Shown: in pieces, positions 17,221 to 25,152 of the stretch
How the letters are laid out: the number at the start of each line of letters is the position of its first letter
Numbering within the stretch: position 1 is the first letter of the stretch
Source of the DNA: Rubricoccus marinus
GTDB taxonomy: Bacteria; Bacteroidota; Rhodothermia; Rhodothermales; Rubricoccaceae
Direction: 5' to 3'
Length of the DNA: 64,000 nt
Assembly (NCBI RefSeq): GCF_002257665.1
Contig: NZ_MQWB01000001.1
Coordinates: forward strand, 793,896-857,895
Made by a program: the position numbers and the translations under genes
Notes under the pieces: model-generated
Databases searched by the model: none
The model's input: the letters and a program-made list of their open reading frames with translations, nothing else
Told to the model about the DNA's origin: nothing

Positions 17221-19119
17221 ATGTTGCAACAACCATCGGCGTTCCCAGGGGACCAAGAGCCCGGAGGTGAGGCGGTAGCGCAACCGTTTGCGCCGCCTAT
17301 TAAGTGGGATACGGGATGGGCCGATGAAGACCCCTGTCCCGATGCTAACCCTTTGGAGTCCCTCGCCTTTCTTGTTCTCGCCCCGCTTGCTGCCGTGCTC
17401 ATGCTGGCGGTCGGGTTCGTGGCGTGGCGGCGACGGGACCGAGCGGGGGGATGGGCCCTTGTGGCGTTCTCGGCTGCGGAACTGGGGTGGCTCGTGATGG
17501 ACTCCCTCTCGCTGGTCGCGCCCTCGCCAGAGGCCGCGGTGTGGTTCGCGAAGGGGACGTTGCTCTTCTCGCCCCAACTCGGGAATGCCTGGGTGGCGTT
17601 TGTGCTGAGCTACACCGAGCGCTTCTCGCGCGCGGCTCAGACTGTGGTCTGGGCGCTCGTGGCCTGGGCCTTCGTCTACGGCCTGCTCAGCCTCACCAAC
17701 GACACGCACGGGCTGATCTGGTCGGAGGTGGACGTTGTGCCGGACGGACTCTTTTTCCGCGTCACCTACGCGTTGGGACCGGTGGCGTGGGTGCAGTCCG
17801 CGTTTTCGTGGGCGCTCGTGTTGTCCTCGCTCGGGGCGGTGCTGTGGGCGTACACGGGCGCCGACGCTCGCTCGCGCGCGCTTTCGCAGTGGATCGTGGC
17901 AGGCGCGCTGGTGCCGGTCGTGTTCAACGTGGTCTTTCTGGTGGGCCTCGGGCCTCTGGCGAAGGATTTCAGCCCCATCGCGATGGCCGTTTCATCAGGC
18001 GCCTTTGCCCTGGGCCTCGCGCGGTACCGCTTGTTGGATTTGCAACCGATCGCGCGGGCCGCTCTCGTCAACAGCCTGCCGGATGGGATGATGGCGATCG
18101 ACGCCAGAGGCCGCGTGATCGACGTGAACCCGGCGATGAAAGCTCTCCTCGGCGACGGGGTGGCCCCTGTCGGGAAGCCTCTGGCGGAGGTGGCGCCGCG
18201 TCTGGAACAGGCGATCTCCGCTGGCGGCGGCCCGTTCCACCTGACGGCGGGCGGAGTGACCACACACTTCGACCTTAGCGTCTCGCCCCTTCTAAGCCGG
18301 AGCGGGCGCCAATTCGGTCAACTCGTGCTCCTGCACGATGTCACGCAGCGCCGCGCCGAGCGCGCCGAGCTCCGGCGGATCAACGCCGCCCTCCACAGCG
18401 CGAACGCGGAGCTCCGCGCCCAGAACGACGAACTCGACGCCTTTGGCCACACCGTCGCGCACGACCTCAAGAACTCGATCCAGGGCGTCCTGGGCTACGC
18501 CGAGATCCTCCGCGACGACGGCCCTGAACTGGACACGGACACGCATCGAGTGCTGAGTGACGACCTGGTGCGCTCGGCGTACAAGATGGACAGCATCGTG
18601 CACGAGCTGCTGCTTCTGGCGGGTGTGCGGAAGGCCGACGTAGAGCCGCGCCCGGTAAACATGGGCGGCGTCGTGCAGGAGGCGATGGACCGCGTCCGGG
18701 ACGCCCGAGGGGCCTCTGGCGCTGGGTGGTCCTGCCCTGCGGCGTGGCCCGTCGTCCTGGGCCACGCGCCCTGGGTGGAGGAGATCTGGATGAACTACCT
18801 CTCGAACGCGTCCAAGTACGGCGGACCGACGGTGACGCTCGGAGCCGAGGCGACCGACAGGGGCGTCGCGCGGTTCTGGGTGCACGACGACGGTGCGGGC
18901 CTGACGCCAGAGGCGCAGGCGCGGCTGTTTGTGCCGTTCTCGCGGGTCGGTACGCAGGCCGTCGAGGGCCACGGGCTCGGCCTCTCCATCGTGCGGCGCA
19001 TCGTGGAGCGGTTGGGCGGGACCTGCGGCGTCGAGAGCGCGCCAGGGTTGGGCACCCGGTTCTGGTTCGCGCTCCCGCTGGAGGGCGTCGAAACCGAAAC
19101 CGCGCTGGCGATCGGCTGA
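17221..19119 (+). CDS. Sensor histidine kinase: N-terminal 7TM, PAS, HisKA, HATPase
   Basis: Residues ~45-275 contain seven hydrophobic helices of the His_kinase_N 7TM type. A PAS domain follows (PDGMMAIDARGRVIDVNPAM ... VLLHDVTQRRAE). A coiled linker leads to HisKA with the phospho-acceptor in FGHTVAHDLKNSIQG, then the ATPase with MNYLSNASKYGG, HDDGAGLTPEAQARLF and GHGLGLSIVRRI. The ATG at 17221 leaves only 27 bases to the divergent MBL start, and the first ~44 residues look non-helical, so the real start may be a TTG near 17354. No response regulator is adjacent. Confidence 0.88.
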   Translation: MLQQPSAFPGDQEPGGEAVAQPFAPPIKWDTGWADEDPCPDANPLESLAFLVLAPLAAVLMLAVGFVAWRRRDRAGGWALVAFSAAELGWLVMDSLSLVAPSPEAAVWFAKGTLLFSPQLGNAWVAFVLSYTERFSRAAQTVVWALVAWAFVYGLLSLTNDTHGLIWSEVDVVPDGLFFRVTYALGPVAWVQSAFSWALVLSSLGAVLWAYTGADARSRALSQWIVAGALVPVVFNVVFLVGLGPLAKDFSPIAMAVSSGAFALGLARYRLLDLQPIARAALVNSLPDGMMAIDARGRVIDVNPAMKALLGDGVAPVGKPLAEVAPRLEQAISAGGGPFHLTAGGVTTHFDLSVSPLLSRSGRQFGQLVLLHDVTQRRAERAELRRINAALHSANAELRAQNDELDAFGHTVAHDLKNSIQGVLGYAEILRDDGPELDTDTHRVLSDDLVRSAYKMDSIVHELLLLAGVRKADVEPRPVNMGGVVQEAMDRVRDARGASGAGWSCPAAWPVVLGHAPWVEEIWMNYLSNASKYGGPTVTLGAEATDRGVARFWVHDDGAGLTPEAQARLFVPFSRVGTQAVEGHGLGLSIVRRIVERLGGTCGVESAPGLGTRFWFALPLEGVETETALAIG

Positions 19120-19220
19120 GGCGTCTTTAAGCGCCAGAGGCCAGAGAATTGCGTCACCACCCGCTAGAGGTGGACCGTGGAATGCGAGTGGCGCCGCGCG
19201 AAGGCTCGCCTTGACGGGAA

Positions 19221-19245
19221 CTGCACAGTGCGTTCATCTGTGCAG
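19221..19245. promoter_or_regulatory. Perfect inverted repeat upstream of paoA, operator or 5'-UTR hairpin
   Basis: CTGCACAG and CTGTGCAG (8 bp each) are separated by nine bases, 133 bases before the paoA start, in a gap of 258 bases between the sensor kinase and the molybdenum hydroxylase operon. It is not made of decamers. It could be a regulator site or a hairpin in the leader. Confidence 0.4.
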
Positions 19246-19377
19246 AACCCGTGACTGTCGTCTCGCTGGAGCCTCTGGCGTCGCCGGAGTCCATTCGCTC
19301 CCAGGCGTGCTCCTGTGTTTCCGCTCCCGAAGCACACGGCCACGCGTCGTCCTCGTCCGCTCCACTCCCCTCCGTCT

Positions 19378-19953
19378 ATGTCTGACCCCCGCACCGTCGG
19401 CGTCTCGGTCACGGTCAACGGCGAGGCCCACCGCCTCGATCTCGACCCGCGCGTGAGCCTGCTCGATTTGCTCCGGCTCCACCTCGACCTCACCGGCTCC
19501 AAAAAGGGGTGCAACCAGGGCGCCTGCGGCGCTTGCACGGTGCTGCTCGATGGCGAGCGCGTCAACGCCTGCCTCGTCCTCGCCGTGAGCTGCGACGGGC
19601 AGGAGGTCACGACGATCGAGGGCATCGGCACGCCAGAGGCCCTGGCGCCGATCCAAGACGCCTTTATCGAGCACGACGGCTTTCAGTGCGGCTACTGCAC
19701 GCCGGGTCAGATCCTCTCCAGCGTCGCGCTCATGGACGAGGCCGCCAGAGGCCTCCCCAGCGTGATCGACGTGGACGCGCCGCCGTGCTCCGCCGCCGAG
19801 CTCTCCGACGAGGAGATCTCCGAGCGGATGAGCGGCAACATCTGCCGCTGCGGGGCCTACCCCGGAATCCGAAAGGCGATCCACGCGGTCGCCTCTGGCG
19901 CCGCCTCCACCTCCCGCGTCGCCTCCGGTGCCGCCCAGCCCGCGACCGCATGA
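19378..19953 (+). CDS. paoA: Aldehyde oxidoreductase, [2Fe-2S] subunit
   Basis: Small electron-transfer subunit of a xanthine-oxidase-family enzyme. Cys45, Cys50, Cys53 (GCNQGACGAC) and Cys65 form the plant-ferredoxin-type cluster. The second cluster uses GFQCGYCTPGQ and GNICRCGAYPGI. I take the ATG at 19378 (MSDPRTVGV). Unlike E. coli PaoA it has no twin-arginine signal, so the complex is probably cytoplasmic. Its TGA overlaps the ATG of paoB (ATGA). Confidence 0.94.
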   Translation: MSDPRTVGVSVTVNGEAHRLDLDPRVSLLDLLRLHLDLTGSKKGCNQGACGACTVLLDGERVNACLVLAVSCDGQEVTTIEGIGTPEALAPIQDAFIEHDGFQCGYCTPGQILSSVALMDEAARGLPSVIDVDAPPCSAAELSDEEISERMSGNICRCGAYPGIRKAIHAVASGAASTSRVASGAAQPATA

Positions 19954-20963
19954 CGCCCTTTTCCTACTCCCGGCCCACGAGCGTCGCCGACGCCGTCGCT
20001 GCGCTCGCCGAGCCCGGCGCCCGCCTGATGGGCGGCGGCACCAACTTCGTAGACCTGATGCGCAAGGGCGTCGAGGCGCCCGATCACGTCGTGGACGTGC
20101 ACGGCCTGCCGCTCGGCACCATCGGTGAGGCCTCTGGCGGCGGGCTCCGCATCGGCGCGCTCGTCTCCAACACGGCCCTCGCGAGCGACGAGCGCGTGCG
20201 CCGCGACTACCGGATGCTCTCCGAGGCGCTGCTCTCCGGCGCCACGCAGCAGCTCCGCAACCGCGCCACGACCGCCGGTAACGTGCTCCAGCGGACGCGG
20301 TGCACCTATTTCATGGAGCCGGAGTACCCCTGCAACAAGCGGGAGCCCGGCAGCGGCTGCCCTGCCAAGACGGGCTTCAACCGCATCCACGCGATCCTGG
20401 GCGAGAGCGAGCACTGCATCGCGACGCACCCGTCCGACATGTGCGTGGCGATGGCGGCGCTGGACGCGACCGTCCACGTGACCGGCTCGCAGGGAGACCG
20501 CGAGATCCCGTTCGTGGACTTCCACCTGCTCCCGGGCGACTCGCCAGAGGCCGAAACGGTCCTCCGTGCCGACGACGTCATCACCGCCATCACGCTTCCT
20601 GAGGCCTCTGGCGCGAGCCGCAACTCGGTCTACGTCAAGGTCCGCGACCGGCAGAGCTACGCCTTCGCGCTCGTCAGCGTCGCTGCCGGGATCGAGCTGG
20701 ACGCCAGCGGCCAGATCGCCGACGTGCGGATCGCCCTCGGCGGCGTGGCGCACAAGCCCTGGCGCGCCTCTGGCGCCGAAGGGTTGCTCCGAGGCAGCGC
20801 TCCCACCGAGGACGCCTTCCGCGAAGCCGGCGAGGCCATCGTGGCCGACGCCAACGGCTACGGCCACAACGATTTCAAGATCACCCTCGCCCCGCGCACC
20901 GTCGCCCTCGCCCTCAACAAGGCGCTCGGCCTCGCGCAGCGCGCCACCGGAGACGCCCGATGA
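19950..20963 (+). CDS. paoB: Aldehyde oxidoreductase, FAD-binding subunit
   Basis: FAD domain of the CoxM/PaoB type: LMGGGTNFVDLM for pyrophosphate binding, RNRATTAGNVLQRTRC, and a C-terminal CO-dehydrogenase flavoprotein domain. Cysteines in RCTYF, YPCNKREPGSGCPA match the extra [4Fe-4S] cluster that distinguishes PaoB from other family members. Length 337 residues. Its start and its stop each overlap the neighbouring gene by four bases, so translation is likely coupled and subunit ratios fixed. Confidence 0.94.
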   Translation: MTPFSYSRPTSVADAVAALAEPGARLMGGGTNFVDLMRKGVEAPDHVVDVHGLPLGTIGEASGGGLRIGALVSNTALASDERVRRDYRMLSEALLSGATQQLRNRATTAGNVLQRTRCTYFMEPEYPCNKREPGSGCPAKTGFNRIHAILGESEHCIATHPSDMCVAMAALDATVHVTGSQGDREIPFVDFHLLPGDSPEAETVLRADDVITAITLPEASGASRNSVYVKVRDRQSYAFALVSVAAGIELDASGQIADVRIALGGVAHKPWRASGAEGLLRGSAPTEDAFREAGEAIVADANGYGHNDFKITLAPRTVALALNKALGLAQRATGDAR

Positions 20964-23323
20964 ACACGCACCCCACCTCCGTTATCGGGCAGTCCACGCG
21001 GCGCGTGACCGGCCCGCTGAAGGTCTCCGGACAGGCCACCTACGCCGCCGAGTTCTCCAAGGACTTCGGCGACGAACTGGCCCACGCCGTGATCGTCAAC
21101 GCGTTCGCCGCCAGCGGCCGCATCACCTCCATCGACATCGCCGAGGCGGAGGCGGCCTCTGGCGTGATCCGCGTGTTTACGCACGAGAACGCGCCGGAGC
21201 TGCCGTACAAGGAGCCGCTCATGCGCCCGCAGGTGCAGCCCCAGGTGGGCGACCCGCTCCGCCCGCTCCAAACCGACCAGATCTACTTCAGCGGCCAGGC
21301 CGTCGCGGTCGTCGTGGCGGAGTCGTTGGAAGAGGCCGAGCACGCCGCGACGCTCGTGCGCGTGCACGTGGACGAGACGCCCGCCGATACCGACCTCCAC
21401 GCCGCGCGCCAGAGGCCTCTGGCGGAGGAAAAGCAGGACACGCCGCGCGTCTCGGCGCCGAAGAAGCCCGCCGAGAACGCCAAGATGACCGGCCGCCCCG
21501 CCGATGTCACCGTCGGCGACCCCGACGCGGCGTTTGAGTCGGCGGCGCACACGGTCGATCTGGAGATCGAGGTCAAAACGCTCGTCAACAACCCCATCGA
21601 GCCGCACGCGACGATCGCGTGGTGGGAGGGCAGCCACCTCACGGTCCACGACAAGAACCAGTGGGTGGACAACGCGCGCAAAAAGCTCGCGCTGGCCTTT
21701 GGCATCCGCGAGCAGGAGATCGACCTCAAGGTGGACGCGCTCAACAAGGCGAAGGACGCTGTCGAAGACGCGCTCGGCGTCGAGGAGTCCAGCGTGCGCG
21801 TGGTCTCGCCGTTTACGGGCGGCGGCTTCGGCTCCGGCCTGCGGACGTGGCCGCACACGTTTCTGGCCGCCCTGGCCGCGCGCGAGCTGGAACGGCCCGT
21901 TCGGCTCGTGCTCTCGCGCCAGCAGATGTTCAACTCGGTCGGCCACAGGCCGCACAACGTCAACCGCGTGCGCCTCGGCGCCGACGCGGACGGGCGGTTG
22001 CAGAGCGTGATCCACGAGGCGTGGCAGGAGACCTCGGTGTACGAGGAGTACACGATGAACCTGCTCAACACCACGCGCATGGCCTACGCCACGTCCAACC
22101 TGCGCACGACGTACCGGTTGGTCCCGCTCAACGTCCAGAGCCCGACATCGATGCGGGCGCCCGGCGAGGCCTCTGGCGCGCACGCGCTCGAGCTCTCGAT
22201 GGACGCCCTCGCCTACGAGATCGGGATGGACCCGCTGGAGCTCCGGCGGCGCAACAACTCCACGCACGACGTGCAGGGCACGCCGTTCTCGTCCAAGCAC
22301 CTCGCCGAGGCCTACGACCTCGGCGCCGAGCGCATCGGCTGGGCCGACCGCACGATGGCGCCGCGCTCCATGCGCGACGGTGATGACCTGATCGGCCTCG
22401 GCGTCTCGTCGGCGTTTTACCCCGCCAACCGGCTCAAGGCCAGCGCGTCGGCTCGGCTCCGCCCTGATGGCACGGCGCAGATCCACAGCGCGTCCTCGGA
22501 CATGGGCCCCGGCACCTACGTCTCCATGACGATGGTCGCCGCCGACACGCTCGGCCTGCCGATGGAGAAGGTGGAGTTCGCCCTCGGAGATAGCGACTTC
22601 CCGCACGCGCCCGTCCACGGCGGCTCCATGACGATGGCCTCGGTTGGCCCCGCCGTTAAAGCCGCTTGCGAGGCCGCCGTGCAGTCCGCCATCAAAGTGG
22701 CCGTCGACGATGACGCCTCGCCTCTGGCGGGCGCGAAGGCGAGCGACGTGCGGCTGGAGCACGGCGAACTCATCGGGCCGGGCGGGCGCGAGCCGCTCAT
22801 GGACGTCGTCAAGCGACACGGCGAATCCATCGAGGCGACGGCGTCTTCGGGGCCGAACAAGCTCCAGATGCTGATGCCCTCGGATTACGCCTTCCATTCC
22901 TACGGCTGCGTGTTCGCTCGCGTCCGCGTGGACAGTCGGACCGGCGAGCCGCGCGTCGAGAAGGTGGTCGCGGTCAACGATGTCGGCAAGGTCATCAACC
23001 CCAAGACGGCCGCCTCGCAGACCATCGGCGGCGTCGTGATGGGCATCGGGATGGCGCTGATGGAGGAGGCCGTGTTGGACCCGGTCTACCACCGCTACGC
23101 CAACGATTCCTTTGCCGAGTACCACGTCGTCACCAACCGCGACGCGCCCGAAATCGAGGCGCACTTCGTCGGCGAGCCGGACTACAAGCTGAACCCGCTC
23201 GGCGCCAGAGGCGTCGGCGAGATCGCGACCGTCGGCACGTCCTCGGCGGTCGTCAACGCGCTCTACCACGCCACGGGCGTGCGCGCGCTCGACCTCCCGG
23301 CGACGCTCGACAAGTTCCTCTAG
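20960..23323 (+). CDS. paoC: Aldehyde oxidoreductase, molybdenum cofactor-binding subunit
   Basis: Catalytic subunit of 787 residues (E. coli PaoC about 730). The N-terminal aldehyde oxidase/xanthine dehydrogenase a/b hammerhead domain is followed by the cofactor-binding domain: TGGGFGSGLR, RAPGEASGAHALE, SDMGPGTY and the C-terminal GVGEIATVG with the expected catalytic Glu. The enzyme should oxidise aldehydes or heteroaromatics using water and a molybdopterin cytosine dinucleotide cofactor. A palindromic decamer pair at 21407-21424 encodes ARQRPLAEE in a surface-looking stretch, about 150 residues from the start; this may be an insertion relative to relatives. Confidence 0.95.
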   Translation: MNTHPTSVIGQSTRRVTGPLKVSGQATYAAEFSKDFGDELAHAVIVNAFAASGRITSIDIAEAEAASGVIRVFTHENAPELPYKEPLMRPQVQPQVGDPLRPLQTDQIYFSGQAVAVVVAESLEEAEHAATLVRVHVDETPADTDLHAARQRPLAEEKQDTPRVSAPKKPAENAKMTGRPADVTVGDPDAAFESAAHTVDLEIEVKTLVNNPIEPHATIAWWEGSHLTVHDKNQWVDNARKKLALAFGIREQEIDLKVDALNKAKDAVEDALGVEESSVRVVSPFTGGGFGSGLRTWPHTFLAALAARELERPVRLVLSRQQMFNSVGHRPHNVNRVRLGADADGRLQSVIHEAWQETSVYEEYTMNLLNTTRMAYATSNLRTTYRLVPLNVQSPTSMRAPGEASGAHALELSMDALAYEIGMDPLELRRRNNSTHDVQGTPFSSKHLAEAYDLGAERIGWADRTMAPRSMRDGDDLIGLGVSSAFYPANRLKASASARLRPDGTAQIHSASSDMGPGTYVSMTMVAADTLGLPMEKVEFALGDSDFPHAPVHGGSMTMASVGPAVKAACEAAVQSAIKVAVDDDASPLAGAKASDVRLEHGELIGPGGREPLMDVVKRHGESIEATASSGPNKLQMLMPSDYAFHSYGCVFARVRVDSRTGEPRVEKVVAVNDVGKVINPKTAASQTIGGVVMGIGMALMEEAVLDPVYHRYANDSFAEYHVVTNRDAPEIEAHFVGEPDYKLNPLGARGVGEIATVGTSSAVVNALYHATGVRALDLPATLDKFL

Positions 23324-23377
23324 TGCCGGCCCCGCTCTCCCTGGCCTCTGGCGCCGATCTTCTCGCCAGAGGCCGTC

Positions 23378-24508
23378 ATGCGTGAACTCAAGGACATCGC
23401 CGCCCGCGCGAGTGTGCTCCGCCAGAGGCGCGAGCCGTTCACCGTCGCGACGGTTGTGCGCGTGGAGGGCTCGGCGTATCGGCGCGAGGGCGCCCGGATG
23501 CTCGTGGAGCGCGATGGGCAGGCGACCGGTGCCGTCAGCGGCGGCTGTTTGGAGGGCGAGGTGATCCACCAAACGCGAGAGGCGCTGGCCTCTGGCGAGC
23601 CGCTGCTCGTGAGCTACCGGCTGGGCCACGGCGACCCGATGCTGGACGCCGTCCTCGGCTTCGGGAGCGGCTGCGACGGGACTGTCTGGCTCTTGATTGA
23701 GCCCGTTTTACCCGGAGCCGACGTCCCACTCGGGCCCCTGGCGGCGACCGCCGCGCTGGACTCGCGCCACACCGGCTCGCTCGCGACGGTCTTCGCGTCG
23801 GAAGATCCCGCGCTCGTCGGGCGGCGGCGCCTCGCGCTGGACGGTGAGGCGCCGCGCTCGACGCTCTCCCCGTCGCTCGACGCGCGCGTCGCCTCGGCCC
23901 TGGCCTCTGGCGCCAGAGGCCCGCATCGGCCGGCCGTGTTGCATCTCGACGGCGCCGACGTTCTCGTTGAGCCCGTTCGCCCGCCGATCCGCCTGGCCGT
24001 TTTCGGGCACGGACCCGACGCCGTCCCGCTCGTTCGCGCCGCGTACGCGCTAGGGTGGGCGACGACGCTTGTCGGCACACGCCCGCCCGAGGAACTGGCC
24101 GCGCGCTTTCCTGAGGCCGACGAGCGCCGGGTACTCACGCACGCCGAGGAGGTGCAGGAGCACATCGAGATCGACGCGCGTACCGCCGCCGTTGTGCTCA
24201 CCCACGTCTACCTCCGCGACCGCGTGCTCTTGCGCGGACTTCTCGCCTCTGGCGCGTTCTACGTGGGCGCGCTAGGCTCGCGCGGACGCGCCGCCCGCCT
24301 CCGCGCCGACCTCGCCGACGCGGGCGTTACGCCAGAGGCCATCGCGAGGCTGCGCGCACCCGTCGGGCTGGACCTGGGCGCCGAAACGCCCGAGGAGATC
24401 GCCGTCGCCATCGTTGCCGAGGTCCTCGCCGCCGACCGCGGGCGCTACGCGAGGCCGCTGGCGCAAACTGCCGTGACCGCGCCAGAGGCCGCGTCGTGCA
24501 GCACCTGA
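23378..24508 (+). CDS. XdhC/PaoD-family molybdenum cofactor chaperone
   Basis: The N-terminal XdhC_CoxI domain shows VRVEGSAYRREGARMLV and SGGCLEGEV with its conserved Cys. The C-terminal Rossmann-like XdhC_C domain shows RLAVFGHGPDAVPLV, TAAVVLTH, GALGSRGRAA and APVGLDLGAETPEEIA. Such proteins bind and sulfurate the cofactor and insert it into the large subunit. It starts 54 bases after paoC and overlaps mocA by 13 bases. Length 376 residues. A tail-to-tail decamer palindrome (23901-23918) encodes LASGARGP in the linker between the two domains, a tolerant place. Confidence 0.93.
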   Translation: MRELKDIAARASVLRQRREPFTVATVVRVEGSAYRREGARMLVERDGQATGAVSGGCLEGEVIHQTREALASGEPLLVSYRLGHGDPMLDAVLGFGSGCDGTVWLLIEPVLPGADVPLGPLAATAALDSRHTGSLATVFASEDPALVGRRRLALDGEAPRSTLSPSLDARVASALASGARGPHRPAVLHLDGADVLVEPVRPPIRLAVFGHGPDAVPLVRAAYALGWATTLVGTRPPEELAARFPEADERRVLTHAEEVQEHIEIDARTAAVVLTHVYLRDRVLLRGLLASGAFYVGALGSRGRAARLRADLADAGVTPEAIARLRAPVGLDLGAETPEEIAVAIVAEVLAADRGRYARPLAQTAVTAPEAASCST

Positions 24509-25083
24509 CGGCGCTCGTCCTCGCCGCGGGCCGGTCGTCGCGGATGCCGCGCGAGAATAAGCTCCTGGCCGACCTGTGCGGCGAGCCCGTCCTGACGCAC
24601 GTTCTGCGTCTCGCGTCTGGCGCGCCGTTCACCAGTGCCGTCGTCGTGACCGGACACGACCGCGAGGCCGTCGAATCGCTGGCCTCTGGCGTAGGACTCC
24701 GCACCGTCCACAACGCCGAGTGGCGCGAGGGCATGGGCACTTCGCTCGCCGTAGGCGCTAAAGCGGTCTCGCCAGAGGCCGACGCGCTGGCGGTTCTCCT
24801 GGGCGACGTGCCGCTCGTGCGGCGCGCCACGCTGGAGCGCCTCTGGCGCGAGGCGTCGCCCGAAGCCATCGTGCGGCCGATCTATCGTGGCCAGCCGGGG
24901 CACCCGGTCGTCTTCGGCCGCGCGTTTCTCCCGGACCTCCTCCGCGTCCGCGGCGACGACGGCGCGCGCTCGGTTCTCCAGGCCCACGCCGCGCACGTCG
25001 TCCGCGTCCCGACCGACGATGAGGGCGTGGCGATGGACGCCGACACGCCAGAGGCTCTCGCGAGGCTCCGCACCCGGTTCTGA
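24496..25083 (+). CDS. mocA: Molybdenum cofactor cytidylyltransferase
   Basis: The NTP-transferase signature LVLAAGRSSRMPRENKLLADL, the GDVPLV metal-binding stretch, and PIYRGQPGHPVVFG identify the MocA/MobA-like fold. It adds CMP to molybdopterin, making the cytosine dinucleotide form used by PaoABC, which fits its place at the end of the operon. The GTG at 24496 lies inside the 3' end of the xdhC-like gene. Length 195 residues, typical. Decamers encode ASG, PEA and LWR. Confidence 0.92.
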   Translation: MQHLTALVLAAGRSSRMPRENKLLADLCGEPVLTHVLRLASGAPFTSAVVVTGHDREAVESLASGVGLRTVHNAEWREGMGTSLAVGAKAVSPEADALAVLLGDVPLVRRATLERLWREASPEAIVRPIYRGQPGHPVVFGRAFLPDLLRVRGDDGARSVLQAHAAHVVRVPTDDEGVAMDADTPEALARLRTRF

Positions 25084-25134
25084 GGGGAGGCGCGGACTCA
25101 CACCTTCGGCACCGCGCCTCCGGCCCGTCCGCTC

Positions 25135-25152
25135 CGCCAGAGGCCTCTGGCG
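25135..25152. terminator. 18-bp decamer palindrome between convergent mocA and TonB receptor genes
   Basis: CGCCAGAGGCCTCTGGCG, two decamers sharing a GGCC centre. It abuts the stop codon of the minus-strand gene at 25153 and lies 52 bases after the mocA stop. A bidirectional termination or stabilisation hairpin is likely, though no T-tract is present. Confidence 0.6.

Noticed and set aside
20858..23629. A 923-codon open frame on the minus strand opposite paoC, and a 709-codon one at 9156-11285
   Set aside because: They are shadows of high-GC genes: arginine-, histidine- and alanine-rich with no motifs, while the plus strand encodes complete conserved enzymes.
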